In this document: positions 29,949-38,965 of the stretch, piece after piece
How the letters are laid out: every line of letters begins with the position of its first letter
Position numbering within the stretch: the stretch's first letter is position 1
DNA from: Labilithrix sp.
GTDB lineage: Bacteria > Myxococcota_A > Polyangia > Polyangiales > Polyangiaceae
NCBI GenBank assembly: GCA_019637105.1
Contig: JAHBWF010000056.1
Coordinates: forward strand, 1-43,733
Length of the DNA: 43,733 bases
Reading direction: 5' to 3'
Position numbers and translations under genes: made by a program
Notes under the pieces: generated by a model
What the model was told of the DNA's origin: nothing
Databases searched by the model: none
What the model saw: only the letters and a program-made list of their open reading frames with translations

Positions 29949-32900
29949 CGACGCCCGGCGGGCGCGCGCTCGTGCTCGCGCGGCGGGTCCCATCGGATCC
30001 ACTTCAGGTCCTCGATGAAGACGGTGTAGAGCACCGGGACGAGGACGAGCGTGATGACGGTCGCGAACGTGAGGCCGCCGATCTGCGCGAAGCAGAGCGG
30101 CTCCCACAGAGGACCGCCGTGCAGGGCGAGCGGGATCAGGCCGAGCACCGTCGCGACGACCGTGATGAGCACGGGGCGCAGGCGCACGAGCCCCGCGTCG
30201 AGCAAGGCCTCGCGCATCGGCACGCCTCGCTCTCGCATCTCCTCGATGAAGTCGAAGAGCACGATGATGTGGCTCACGATGACCCCCATCAGGCTGATGA
30301 TCCCGAGGATCGCCATGAAGCCCACCGGGGCGTCCATGACGACCAGCGACACGACCGCGGCGACGGCGCCGTACGGGAGAGCGGCGAGGATCAACAGCGG
30401 CTTGACCGCGTTCTTGAGCTGCACGACGAGCGCGACGTAGATGCCGACCAAGAGGAGCCCGGCGACGACGGCCATCTCCGCGAAGCTCTTGAGCTGCTCC
30501 TCGCGCTCTCCGGCGATCTCGAGGGAGTACCCCGGCGGCAGCCTCTCGCGGAGCGCCTCGAGCTCCGGGAGCATCCGCTCCAGCACCTGCGACGAGAGCA
30601 GCCCGAACGCAGGGAACGCGGAGACCGTGATCGTGCGGAACTGATCGCGTCGCCGGATCTTCTCCGTCTGCGTCGAGTACGAGAGCTTCGAGACCTGGCC
30701 GAGCGGGACCTTCTGCTCGCTGGCCTGACCGTGGACGTAGAGGTTGCCGACCTCGCCGAGCTCCGCGCGCTCCTCGGCGCGGAGGCGGACGAGGATGTCT
30801 ATCTGGCGGTCGCCCTCGCGCAGCTGGCCGACGACCGCGCCGTTCATCGCGGCGGAAGAGGAGCGCGCGACGTCCAGGTTCGTCACCCCGGCGAGGTTGG
30901 CGCGGTCCGGATCGACCTCGAGCCGGACCGCGAACGTGTCCGCGCCCCAGTCGTCCCGGACGCGGACCGCGCCCTCGGTGCTCCGGAAGATCGATTTCGC
31001 CTCCTCGGCGATGCGCCGCAGCTCGTCGATGTCCTCGCCCGCGACGCGCACGGCCACGGGAATGCCCACCGGCTTGCCGGTCTCGAGCTGCCTCACGTCG
31101 ACGCGCGCTCCGGCGACCCGCTCCGCGAGGCGCTCCTGAAAGAACGCCACGAGCGGACCGGTGACCTCCTTGTCGCGGACCTGGACGAGGAGCTGCGCGT
31201 AGTTGAGCTGCTGGAGCTCGGGCGAGACCGAGAACCAGAACCGCGGCCCCCCTCCCCCGACGAACTGCGTCACGGAGACCAGCGGCGTCGGACCGTGCCC
31301 GGGGTGGCCGCGACCCCACTCCTCCGCCGCCTCCGCGAGCACCGCCTGCACCTCGGCGGCCTTCTCGCGCGTCGCCGAGAGCGGGGCGTCCTCGGGGAGC
31401 CACACGTCGACGTAGGACAAATACGAGAGGTCCTTCGGGAAGAACGCCTGCTTGAGGTGCCTCGCCGAGGACGCTCCGCCGAACAGGAAGAGCAACGAGA
31501 CGAGGATCACCGCGTGGCGATGATCCACCGCCCAGCCCACGGCCCGGTGATAGAGCCGGCCGAAGCCGCGCGCGCGGCGCTCCGCCGGCGTGGGCTCCGC
31601 CGCCTTCGGAGGCCGCAGGAGCGAGCCGGCGAGCAGCGGGACGAACGTCATCGACACGACGCGCGACGAGACGAGCGACAGCGTCATGACGACCGGGAGG
31701 CTCCAGATGAACTTCCCGACGTCACCGGAGAGCGTGAGGAACGGCAGGTAGGCGGTGATGTTCGTGATCGTCGCGAAGAGGATCGCGGTCGCGAGCTTCG
31801 TCGGCCCGAGCCACGCGGCGATCTGCGGCCTCCAGCCCGCGCCGATCGAGCGCTTGATCGCGTCGCTCGCGACGACTGGATCGTCGATGAGGAGGCCGAG
31901 GGCGAGGATCAGCGACGCGATCGAGATCTGCTGGATGTCGACGCCGAACGCGTGCATGAGGCCGAACGTCATCGCCAGCGTGATCGGGATCGAGAGCGCC
32001 AGGAGGAGCGCGCTGCGCCACTCCCAGAAGCCGACGAGCGCCACGACGACGACGAGGAAGACGGCCTCGTAGAGCGACCTCATGAAGAGGCTCACGTTCT
32101 CGTCGACCTGCAGCGGCTGGTCGGACGTGCGCTGGAGGATCAGGTCCTCCGGCAGGAGCTGACGCGCGCGCGCGAGCTGCGCGTCGACGTCGCGCGCGAA
32201 GGCGTCGATCTGGCCGCCGGTCCGCATGTTGATCGCGAGCGTGACGGCGCGGTGGGTGACGAGCCCGCCGTCGGGCCCGGGGACCGAGAGGAAGCTCAAG
32301 AACCGCGGCGGGCTCTGGTACTCGCGGTGGACGTCGACCACGTCGCGCAGGTAGACCGGATCGCCGCGCTGGCTCGCGCCGATGACGACGTCGCCGATCT
32401 GCCCCTCCGACGTGAACGAGCCGGACGGGTCGATCGTCACGTTCTTGCCGGCGACCTCGAGGACGCCGCCGGGCGCGGTGATGTTGCGCGCGCCGATGAC
32501 GCCCGCGAGCTTCGTCGGATCGAGCCCGTACGAGGCGAGCCGCTCCTGCGAGTACTCGAGGTGGATCTGCTCCGGGACCACGCCGGAGCGCGTCACCTTC
32601 GCGACGGCGGGGACGGCCTGCAGCCAGCGCTGGAGCGTGTCGGTGAAGAGGTCGAGGTCGCGGTAGCCGTAGCGAGCGCCGGCGACCTGCGCGAGGGCGG
32701 CGCGGGCCCCGCTCGGGTCACGCACGATCGCGACGTCCCAGACGTCCGGATGAAGCTCGGAGCGCCGCAGGTGCTCGTCGGCGAAGTCCCGGAGGCGCTC
32801 GCGCAGGCCGTCGTCGTCGAGCGTCGTCGCGAGGTCGAGGCCGAGGAAGCCCGGGCGCTGGAAGTAGCGGGCGTCGCGGACGCCGGGGAGCGCCTCGAAG

Positions 32901-33580
32901 TGGCGCTTCGCCGCGCCGGAGAGCGCCGTGAGCGCGCCGTCGTCGATCTCCGGCGGGTAGCTCAGGACGAGCGCGGCGCGCTCGCCGTCCTGCGCTCCGG
33001 AGCGCGCGGCCCGGATCGCGGCGCTCACGGCGTCGGAGCGGAGGTCGAGCTCGACGTCGCCGACGCGCGGGCTCGCCACGGTGAGCATCAGCGTGGCCGT
33101 GTCGCCGAAGTCCTTCTGGAAGACGATCGGACCGGCGCCCTGCGGCAGGTTGCGGACGCCGTCGAGGCGCGACTGGACGTCGGTCCACTCCTTCGCGCGG
33201 TCGGCGACGCTCTCCTTGAGCGTGACGTAGACGATGGCCACGCCCGTCCGGCTGATCGACTCGATCTTCTCGATGTTCGAGCTCTCGGCGAGCTTCTGCT
33301 CGATCTTCCGCGTGACGAGCTGCTCGATCTTCTCGGCCTCCGCTCCCGGCCACACGCACGACGCGACGGCGACGCGAACCTCGATGAACGGATCCTTGGC
33401 CTTGGGCGTCCGGACGTAGGCGAGGACGCCCCAGAGCAGCGTCAGCACGAGGGCCGTCCAGGCGACGTGCCGGCTCTCGCTGAAGTACCGAGCCGTGTTC
33501 TTCGTCGTGGCGACGAGCGCCTCGTCGTGCGCGCGCTCCCTCGCCTCGTGCGCGCCGTCGGGCGCTCCCCCTCCGCTCAC
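29945..33580 (-). CDS. RND-family efflux transporter permease
   Basis: This 1211-residue protein starts at GTG 33580, overlapping the adaptor stop (GTGA); the longer open frame upstream only shadows the adaptor. It has the RND plan: cytoplasmic N-terminus, first helix (VAWTALVLTLLWGVLAYV), large periplasmic loop, helices 2-6 with the proton-relay motif ALGLLIDDPVVASDAI, helix 7, a second large loop and helices 8-12 (VAGLLLVGIYVALVVQL, GFMAILGIISLMGVIVSHII, TVVATVLGLIPLAL). Length is slightly above AcrB. It resembles the AcrB/MexF-like HAE group of organic-compound pumps more than metal pumps. It works with the adaptor just upstream; an outer-membrane factor is not encoded here. Confidence 0.92.
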   Translation of the reverse strand: MSGGGAPDGAHEARERAHDEALVATTKNTARYFSESRHVAWTALVLTLLWGVLAYVRTPKAKDPFIEVRVAVASCVWPGAEAEKIEQLVTRKIEQKLAESSNIEKIESISRTGVAIVYVTLKESVADRAKEWTDVQSRLDGVRNLPQGAGPIVFQKDFGDTATLMLTVASPRVGDVELDLRSDAVSAAIRAARSGAQDGERAALVLSYPPEIDDGALTALSGAAKRHFEALPGVRDARYFQRPGFLGLDLATTLDDDGLRERLRDFADEHLRRSELHPDVWDVAIVRDPSGARAALAQVAGARYGYRDLDLFTDTLQRWLQAVPAVAKVTRSGVVPEQIHLEYSQERLASYGLDPTKLAGVIGARNITAPGGVLEVAGKNVTIDPSGSFTSEGQIGDVVIGASQRGDPVYLRDVVDVHREYQSPPRFLSFLSVPGPDGGLVTHRAVTLAINMRTGGQIDAFARDVDAQLARARQLLPEDLILQRTSDQPLQVDENVSLFMRSLYEAVFLVVVVALVGFWEWRSALLLALSIPITLAMTFGLMHAFGVDIQQISIASLILALGLLIDDPVVASDAIKRSIGAGWRPQIAAWLGPTKLATAILFATITNITAYLPFLTLSGDVGKFIWSLPVVMTLSLVSSRVVSMTFVPLLAGSLLRPPKAAEPTPAERRARGFGRLYHRAVGWAVDHRHAVILVSLLFLFGGASSARHLKQAFFPKDLSYLSYVDVWLPEDAPLSATREKAAEVQAVLAEAAEEWGRGHPGHGPTPLVSVTQFVGGGGPRFWFSVSPELQQLNYAQLLVQVRDKEVTGPLVAFFQERLAERVAGARVDVRQLETGKPVGIPVAVRVAGEDIDELRRIAEEAKSIFRSTEGAVRVRDDWGADTFAVRLEVDPDRANLAGVTNLDVARSSSAAMNGAVVGQLREGDRQIDILVRLRAEERAELGEVGNLYVHGQASEQKVPLGQVSKLSYSTQTEKIRRRDQFRTITVSAFPAFGLLSSQVLERMLPELEALRERLPPGYSLEIAGEREEQLKSFAEMAVVAGLLLVGIYVALVVQLKNAVKPLLILAALPYGAVAAVVSLVVMDAPVGFMAILGIISLMGVIVSHIIVLFDFIEEMRERGVPMREALLDAGLVRLRPVLITVVATVLGLIPLALHGGPLWEPLCFAQIGGLTFATVITLVLVPVLYTVFIEDLKWIRWDPPREHERAPAGRR

Positions 33581-34725
33581 GGGATGATCTCCACCTGCTC
33601 GCCGTCCGAGAGGAGGCCCGCGCCGAGCACGACGATGCGCTCGCCGGCGCCGAGCCCGTCGCTCACGGGGATGACGCGCCCGAGGTACTCCCCGAGCTTC
33701 ACCTCGCGGAGGCGCGCGATCGACTCGCCGCCGCCGGCGTCCTCGACGACGAACACGCCGAACGCGCGCGCTTTGCCGGGCGCGCGGACGATCGCCATGA
33801 GCGGCACGAGCGGCGGCGACGCGCCGTCGGCGCCCGGCCCGGCGGGGGCCTCGAGCGAGAGCGCGGCCACCATGCCGGCCTTCAACCGTCCGGACTCGTT
33901 CGGGATCGCGACCTCCGCCTCGAAGACGCGGCTCTTGGGATCGGCAGACGGCGAGACCCGCGAGATGCGCCCCGCGAACGTCTCGCCGGGGAAGGCCTCC
34001 GTCGTGACGATCTCTGGCGCGCCGATCTGGACGCGCGACAGCGCGGTGTCGGGGACCGCGAAGATCGCCTTCACGGACGAGAGGTCGGCGATCGTGAACG
34101 CGACCGTGCCCGGGCTCGCGAGCACGCCGACCTCGACGCTGCGCCGGAGGACGATCCCGTCGAGCGGCGCCCGGAGCGTCGTGTCGGCCAGCGCCGTGGA
34201 GGCCTCGTTCACGCGCGCCGACGCCCCCGCGAGCTGCGCCCTCGCGCTGGCGAGCTTGGTGCGGGAGACCTCGAGCTCTGCCGTGCCGATGCTGCCGCCG
34301 CGCGCGAGCTGCTCGGCGCGCTCGAGATCGCGCTCCATCTGCTCGGCCGACGCCTTCGCCTGCTCGAACGCCGAGCGCGCTTCGTCGAGGCGCTGCGCGT
34401 AGTCGCTCTTGCGGAGGGACGCGAGCTCCTGGCGCGCGCGGACGACGTCGCCCTCTTGCAAGAGCCGAGGCTTGCGGTCGAGGCCCGGGACCTTCGCGAT
34501 CGTATCGACGTAGCCGCCGCCCTTGAACGCGACGTCCACGCGCGTGGCAGGCTCGATGTGTGCCGAGTAGCGCGTCGAGGAGCTCGACGCCGCGCGCTCG
34601 ACCACCGCGACCTTCACCGCGGTCCGTTGGCGCTCCGGCTTCGGCGCAGGACGGCATCCGGACGTGACGATGCAGAGGAGCGCGACGAAGGCTCGCCGAG
34701 GACGGCGCGAGGACGACGGCGTCAT
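33577..34725 (-). CDS. RND efflux periplasmic adaptor lipoprotein
   Basis: The 382-residue protein has a lipoprotein signal (RRAFVALLCIVTSGC) and the membrane-fusion-protein layout: lipoyl half FKGGGYVDTIAKV, helical hairpin about 105-165 (ARSAFEQAKASAEQMERDLE), second lipoyl half TTLRAPLDGIVLRRSVEVG, beta-barrel (VKAIFAVPDTALSRVQIG) and membrane-proximal domain ending GLLSDGEQVEIIP. It links the RND pump to an outer-membrane channel. The stop overlaps the pump start. The upstream gap to the AraC gene is 60 bases and contains an inverted repeat that may control this operon. Confidence 0.9.
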   Translation of the reverse strand: MTPSSSRRPRRAFVALLCIVTSGCRPAPKPERQRTAVKVAVVERAASSSSTRYSAHIEPATRVDVAFKGGGYVDTIAKVPGLDRKPRLLQEGDVVRARQELASLRKSDYAQRLDEARSAFEQAKASAEQMERDLERAEQLARGGSIGTAELEVSRTKLASARAQLAGASARVNEASTALADTTLRAPLDGIVLRRSVEVGVLASPGTVAFTIADLSSVKAIFAVPDTALSRVQIGAPEIVTTEAFPGETFAGRISRVSPSADPKSRVFEAEVAIPNESGRLKAGMVAALSLEAPAGPGADGASPPLVPLMAIVRAPGKARAFGVFVVEDAGGGESIARLREVKLGEYLGRVIPVSDGLGAGERIVVLGAGLLSDGEQVEIIP

Positions 34726-34739
34726 CCGCGCGAGGTTAA

Positions 34740-34776
34740 GTCCTGCGCGCGCTCCGCGAACATGCGCAAGCAGGAC
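34740..34776 (-). promoter_or_regulatory. Inverted repeat and A/T-rich patch upstream of the efflux adaptor
   Basis: Exact arms GTCCTGC (34740-34746) and GCAGGAC (34770-34776) flank 23 bases in the AraC-adaptor gap. Next to them (34777-34792) lies AAAATCTAGCTATTTT, a near-palindromic A/T island that includes the AraC stop. This is the likely promoter/operator region, for AraC or another regulator. Confidence 0.4.
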
Positions 34777-34785
34777 AAAATCTAG

Positions 34786-35805
34786 CTATTTTCGGACACG
34801 CCCGCTCGCGGCTCGCGAGGCCCTCGGGGGCGCTCCCTTCCATCGCTTGAACGCGTGGATGAAGCTGGACGCGTCCGCGTAGCCCAGCCGTTCGGCGATC
34901 ATCGCGACCGACACGTGCTCGTTGAGCAGCTCCTCGGCCAGCTTCGCGCGCACCTCGTCGACCAGCGCGCGGTACGTCGTGCCCTCGTCGAGCAGCCGGC
35001 GGCGGAGCGTCCGGCTCGTCATCGCGAGCGCGGACGCCGTCACCTCCATGTCTCGCGCGTTCGCCGGATCGAGCCACAAAAGCTCGCGCACCCGCGCCGC
35101 GGTGCTCGCGCGCCCTTCCCTCGCGCCGATCAGCTTCCTGCACGCCTCCTCCGCGGCGCGCGCCGTGAGCTCGTCCGCGCACGGAAGGGGCCGGTCGAGC
35201 GTCGCCCCGTCGACCGCGAACACGTCTCGCGCGGCGCCGAACGACGGCGTCGTCCCGAACACGCGCGCGAAGGCCTCCGACGACCGCGGTCGCGGCATCG
35301 TGAAGGTCACGCGGCGCGCCGGGACGCGCATCCCCAGCGCTCCGTGCTGGAGGCTCACGATCGTCGCGGCGGCGCGCGCGACGAAGAAGGCGCGGACCTC
35401 CCGCGGAACGCCCGCCGCGTCGATGACGACGCGCAGCTCGCGAGCGTCTTCCTCGATCGCGAGGCGCAGGAGCGTCGACGAGACGTTCAGGTAGCGGACG
35501 CCCAGCTCGTACGCGCGACGAGCCGTCAGGCTGCTCACGATCGCGAGGCCCACGGTCCCGAACGCCGTGAAGTGAGAGCGGCTCCCCACCTCGAGGCCGA
35601 GCGCGGGGTCGTCGCCGAGGGCTCCCAGCACGTTCTTCGCCACCGTCACCGCGAGGCGAGGATCGAGCTCGACCTCGGAGTCCGAGAGCTCGCGCGCGTG
35701 GAGGCCGGTGCCGGCGAGGCAGGCCTCGACCGACATGCCCCGCTCGACGGCGACGTCCACCAGGAGCCTGAGATGCGTCACGCTGCGTTCGAAGGATCTG
35801 GACAC
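34786..35805 (-). CDS. AraC-family regulator (OruR/ArgR-like), likely activator of the RND pump
   Basis: I prefer GTG 35805, preceded by GGGGA, because SRSFERSVTHLRLLVDVAVE is where family homology begins; the frame extends to 35958 but reads like non-coding sequence. The 339-residue product has the N-terminal 'arabinose-binding-like' ligand domain of the OruR/ArgR type (about 15-200) and a C-terminal AraC double HTH (about 235-335): VTASALAMTSRTLRRRLLDE, then HVSVAMIAERLGYADASSF and IHAFKRWKG. It sits directly upstream of and co-directional with the adaptor and pump genes, so it probably regulates them in response to a hydrophobic ligand. Confidence 0.86.
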   Translation of the reverse strand: MSRSFERSVTHLRLLVDVAVERGMSVEACLAGTGLHARELSDSEVELDPRLAVTVAKNVLGALGDDPALGLEVGSRSHFTAFGTVGLAIVSSLTARRAYELGVRYLNVSSTLLRLAIEEDARELRVVIDAAGVPREVRAFFVARAAATIVSLQHGALGMRVPARRVTFTMPRPRSSEAFARVFGTTPSFGAARDVFAVDGATLDRPLPCADELTARAAEEACRKLIGAREGRASTAARVRELLWLDPANARDMEVTASALAMTSRTLRRRLLDEGTTYRALVDEVRAKLAEELLNEHVSVAMIAERLGYADASSFIHAFKRWKGAPPRASRAASGRVRK

Positions 35806-35829
35806 GATCGCGTCCCCGAGACGAGTGTC

Positions 35830-35851
35830 CCCGAGTCCGCCAGGACTCGGG
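35830..35851. promoter_or_regulatory. Hairpin in the AraC leader
   Basis: CCCGAGTCC (35830-35838), loop GCCA and GGACTCGGG (35843-35851) form a perfect 9-bp stem 25 bases before the AraC start. There is no T-run, so it is more likely an operator or leader structure than a terminator. Confidence 0.4.
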
Positions 35852-35900
35852 CACGGGATAGGGAGAAAAGTAACGTGTCCAGAGCCCGACGTTCGGCTTT

Positions 35901-35951
35901 GTCGGACCGTCGCGAGGCCTCCAGGCGAAGCGGGCCCCGCGACGGTCCGAC
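35901..35951. repeat. Long inverted repeat between the DUF1444-like gene and the AraC gene
   Basis: GTCGGACCGTCGCG (35901-35914) and CGCGACGGTCCGAC (35938-35951) are perfect 14-bp complements around a 23-base loop; allowing one wobble the stem extends to about 17 bp. It lies after the end of the DUF1444-like gene on its strand and could act as its terminator, though no U-run follows. It could also be a dispersed repeat. Confidence 0.55.
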
Positions 35952-36021
35952 GAACCATGGACGCAGGACACCAGAGCCATTTCGTAGCCGAAACGCGCGC
36001 GTCGGGCAGCCGAGAGCATGA

Positions 36022-37360
36022 CTATCGGCTCAGCGCGAACAGCAGCAGCGCGAGCAGCGCGACGCACGCCAAGGCGACGCCGAGGGCGAGCGGACGCCGG
36101 CGCGGGCGGCGCGACGCCGGACCGGCCGCGTCGACGGCGCGCGCCGAGCGCGCGCGCCAGCTCGGCGCCCCGCTCGCCGCTCGCTTCCCTCCACTCGGCG
36201 AACGTCGCGGCGCTCGGGAAGGCGGCGGGCTCCCAGCGCGGCGGGAAGAGGTCCGGGACCTGGGTGAAGAGCTCGGGCTCAAGCTCGACGACCGATCGCC
36301 ACGGCATCGCGATCACCTCCCCCCTCGCGCTCCGAAGAACGAGCACGTGGGTGCGCGGGAGCCAGGTGCGCGTCCCCTCGACCCAGCGGCACACCGTCGC
36401 CGCTCGGTCGTCGCCTTCGACGGCGAGCCACTCGACGGGCGCGACGAACGGAGGATCGGGCGTGGCCAGCTCGGCGAGGCTCGACGCGACGACCTCCCTC
36501 TGTCGATCGTAGCTCGGCTCGAGCGACTCGACGACGAGCCCGCTCGAGGCGAGGCCGATCGGGCCGAGGTCGTCGTAGAGCGCCCAGCGCCCCTCGCGCA
36601 GCACGACCGCGCCGGGGAAGAAGGGCGTCGGCTCGTCGAGGCGTTCGACGGCGGCTCGCAGCGCGCGCTCGAGCGCCTCGAGGTCCTCCGAGCCGGCGAC
36701 GACGATGCTCTCGCGCTCCTGGAGGAACACGACCGGATCGCCCTCGATCGCGAGGTCCGTCCAGAGCTCCGGCAGGAGCATTCGCTCGGGGGCCGAGCTG
36801 TCTCCCCAGGCGCCGAGGTAGAGGCCGGGGTGGAGCGGCTCGAGGCCGTGCGTCGTCCGGCGCCGCAGGTTCGCGAGCGCGATCTCCTCGAGCTCGCCGG
36901 CGGCCACGCCGTACCTCGCCGGATCGACGAGGACGTCGACGCGGTCCGGGCGGTCCACCGCGACGGTGAGCGCGAGGTACTCGGCGAACGGACGATGGTG
37001 GGGGACGATCGAGCCGCCCGGCGCAGCGGCGTCCGCGGACATCACGATCACGTCGGCGTGGCCGAAGACGAGCTCGGTTCGAACGCAGAGGTGAGGGACG
37101 AGCGTGACGCGGAGCTCGTCGAGCGACTCGTCGCCGCCGACGAGCGTGGGGGCGCGGACGATCCGCGCCAGGATCGCCTCGCGCGCCTCCGGCGCGGCCG
37201 CGGCGTAGGCCCGGTGATACCGATCGAGCGCGATGACCTGCGCCTGCGCGTCGCCCCGCACGACGAGCGCGCCGCCGCGTTCGTCGAGCTCCGCCGCCAG
37301 CCGCGGGTGCGCGGCCTTCACGCGCTCCAGAACGAGCCGCTGGAACTCGCGCCGGTCCAC
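36022..37360 (-). CDS. DUF1444/YtpQ-like protein with C-terminal tail-anchor reached by a frameshift
   Basis: From GTG 37360 the first ~275 residues resemble the DUF1444 (B. subtilis YtpQ) family in block order: REFQRLVLERVKAAHP, LDRYHRAYAAA, ELEEIALANLRRRTTHGL and GDPVVFLQERESIVVAG. A further ~125 residues follow (YDDLGPIGLASSG, WVEGTRTWLPRTHVLVLRS, SATFAEWREASGERG). At a GC repeat (36148-36157) the frame becomes Arg-rich and runs far into the AraC region. The next frame gives RRPRRRPLALGVALACVALL, a few Leu, FALSR and a stop at 36022, a convincing tail-anchor. One extra GC pair would join them into about 446 residues. The function is unknown; the C-terminus would sit in the inner membrane. 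Confidence 0.6.
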
Positions 37361-37701
37361 GGGGCCTACGGCCCTCGAGCGGGCGAAGGGGCCGCGGGGC
37401 CGCGCCGATCGCTCTCGAGCACGGGTGGGCGCGTCGAGCTCACCTCCGTGACGGTACCAGAGGATCCTCGTACCTCGTCGAGCGGCGGCGCCGAAAAGGA
37501 CGCTCGGACGTCCCGGCGCGCCCGCCGGACGGAGCGCGCCGGCCGTCGATCGGCCAGGCTCGTCGAGCCGCGCCCGGGCCAGCCCGCCCTCGGACCTCGC
37601 CTGTGCGGGAGGCCTCCGTTCGGCTACTCCTTCGTCCTCGGGGCTCGCTACAACTCCGTAGCAGGGATGAGAGCGCTCACGCCGCGAGCAGGAGGTCCGA
37701 G
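37361..37701. other. Divergent intergenic region
   Basis: The 341 bases separate the DUF1444-like gene from the divergent TPR gene. Both promoters should be here, but I find no good -35/-10 pair or palindrome. The only clear signal is GGAGG at 37691-37695 for the TPR gene. Shadow frames through it are Arg/Pro-rich. Confidence 0.5.
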
Positions 37702-38631
37702 ATGACGAGGTTCTTCCGCCGCCTCCTTCGCCGGACGGGAGACGAGCGCGATCGAGGCGACGACGAGGGCCGGCCGAACGCCCCGCGCGCCGCGCAGGTG
37801 CGGCTGCGCGACTGGCTCGATCGGCTGATGAAGGCCTCCGTCCTCGTCGTCGTGCTCGCGATGCTCGCGTCGATGGCGTGGCCGAGCGCCAGGCCGCTCA
37901 TGCTCGAGATCGCCGTCGGGGCGGTGGGCGTGCTGCTCCTCGAGCTCCTCGTCCTGGGCGCGCTGCTCCTCTGGTTCGAGATCGACGCCGCGAGGCGAAC
38001 GCGCGAGGCGAGGTCGTTGAACGACGCCTACCGCGACGCCTTCGCGCGCGGGGACGCGGACGCGGCCGACGCGATCGCGCGGCGCATCGCGGAGCTCCAG
38101 CCTCCGGCGCCGCCGCGGGTGACGGAGGCGCGCGAGTCGGTGGGGATCGGGGAGCGCCTCCTCCTCCGCCAGGACTGGGCGGCGGCGCGCGACGTGCTCT
38201 CGTCGATCGACCGCAAGCTGCTCGAGGCCGCCCAGCGGCCGGGCGTCTTGAACAACCTCGCGTACGCGACCGCGCAGGCGGGAGACCCGGACGGCGCGAT
38301 CGCCTTGGCGGAGCGGGCCCTCGCCGAGGCGGAGCGCGCGCGCGACTACCCGCCGGACAAGGTCCTCAACATCCGCGGCACGCGCGGCATCGCGCTGTCG
38401 CTCGCGGGTCGACACGAGGAAGCGGTCGCCGCGCTCGCTCCGCTGCTCGAGGCACGGGCGGCGCCGCACGCGGCGGCGACGCGCGGCTTCTACCTCGGGA
38501 GCTCGCTCTGGACGCTCGCGCGGAGAGACGACGCCCGACGCGAGTGGCGCCGCGCCGCGTCGTTGACGGGCCCGTTCGCGATCCGCGCGCGCGAGCGCCT
38601 CGCGGCGACCGAGGACGGGGGCGCCTCTTGA
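37702..38631 (+). CDS. Membrane-anchored TPR-repeat protein
   Basis: ATG 37702 lies six bases after GGAGG. The 309-residue protein has a basic N-terminus, two membrane helices (about 44-64, ASVLVVVLAMLASMAW; about 70-93, IAVGAVGVLLLELLVLGALL) and a soluble helical domain with TPR-like repeats: LNDAYRDAFARGDADAADAI, GERLLLRQDWAAARDVLSSI, LNNLAYATAQAGDPDGAIAL, GIALSLAGRHEEAVAALAPL and GSSLWTLARRDDARREWRRA. Such proteins scaffold membrane complexes; no enzymatic motif is present. It is divergent from the tail-anchored DUF1444-like gene, which might be a partner. Confidence 0.83.
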   Translation: MTRFFRRLLRRTGDERDRGDDEGRPNAPRAAQVRLRDWLDRLMKASVLVVVLAMLASMAWPSARPLMLEIAVGAVGVLLLELLVLGALLLWFEIDAARRTREARSLNDAYRDAFARGDADAADAIARRIAELQPPAPPRVTEARESVGIGERLLLRQDWAAARDVLSSIDRKLLEAAQRPGVLNNLAYATAQAGDPDGAIALAERALAEAERARDYPPDKVLNIRGTRGIALSLAGRHEEAVAALAPLLEARAAPHAAATRGFYLGSSLWTLARRDDARREWRRAASLTGPFAIRARERLAATEDGGAS

Positions 38632-38664
38632 CGCGGGAGCGAGCTCGCGTCGAGCTTCATCCTC

Positions 38665-38680
38665 GCCCGCGCACGCGGGC
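38665..38680 (+). terminator. GC hairpin after the TPR gene
   Basis: GCCCGCG (38665-38671), loop CA and CGCGGGC (38674-38680) form a perfect 7-bp stem 33 bases after the TPR stop and directly before the next promoter. No T-run follows, so termination is likely but not certain. Confidence 0.4.
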
Positions 38681-38681
38681 A

Positions 38682-38711
38682 TTGACGCTGCGTCGCTTCG
38701 AGGTGTAGGAG
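38682..38711 (+). promoter_or_regulatory. Candidate promoter of the cobalamin riboswitch transcript
   Basis: TTGACG (38682-38687) and TAGGAG (38706-38711) are 18 bases apart. The -10 match is modest, but a start near 38718 coincides with the 5' edge of the riboswitch fold. Confidence 0.4.
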
Positions 38712-38714
38712 GAT

Positions 38715-38965
38715 CGCGTGCTGGTGCTCCGGGCTCGCCCGGGGCTTAAAAGGGAACCCGGTGAGAATCCGGGACTGCCCCGCAGCGGTAAGCGAGAACA
38801 AAACCGTACGGAGCGTAGCGAAGTACCGGTTTTGTCGACGGAGCGTAAGCGAAGTCGATCGACCCCCGTCTCATGCACTGGTCGTCCCCTCGAGGGGAGG
38901 CTGGGAAGCGACGGGCAGTAGGAAGCCGGCGGAAGCCGGAGAGCTCGCGAGTCCGAAGACCTGCC
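38715..38965 (+). promoter_or_regulatory. Cobalamin (vitamin B12) riboswitch
   Basis: The conserved core is unmistakable: GGTGC near 38723, TTAAAAGGGAA (38746-38756), CCCGGTGAGAATCCGGGACT, then GCCCCGCAGCGGTAAGCG, and the 3' element GTCCGAAGACCTGCC (38951-38965). Between core and 3' element sits a long variable arm (about 38796-38948) with two nearly identical hairpins. The aptamer binds adenosyl- or methylcobalamin and lies upstream of metE, the classical target, which is shut off when B12 permits use of MetH. The expression platform is probably the hairpin over the metE ribosome site. Confidence 0.93.
38808..38855 (+). repeat. Duplicated hairpin loop in the riboswitch variable arm
   Basis: ACGGAGCGTAGCGAAGT (38808-38824) and ACGGAGCGTAAGCGAAGT (38838-38855) differ by one base insertion. 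Each is capped within a stem, the first closed by ACAAAACCG (38798-38806) and CGGTTTTGT (38827-38835), the second by TCGAC and GTCGA. Confidence 0.6.

Noticed and set aside
29972-34402. A 1476-codon open frame on the plus strand opposite the RND pump
   Set aside because: The translation is Arg/Glu/Asp/Val-rich without domains and mirrors the strong GC3 bias of the RND gene on the other strand.
35806-35958. N-terminal extension of the AraC regulator to 35958
   Set aside because: It contains hairpin DNA and non-family sequence; typical length is reached from GTG 35805.
34736-36021. Continuation of the DUF1444-like main frame through the AraC gene
   Set aside because: It is Arg/Gly-rich shadow sequence in another frame of the AraC gene on the same strand.
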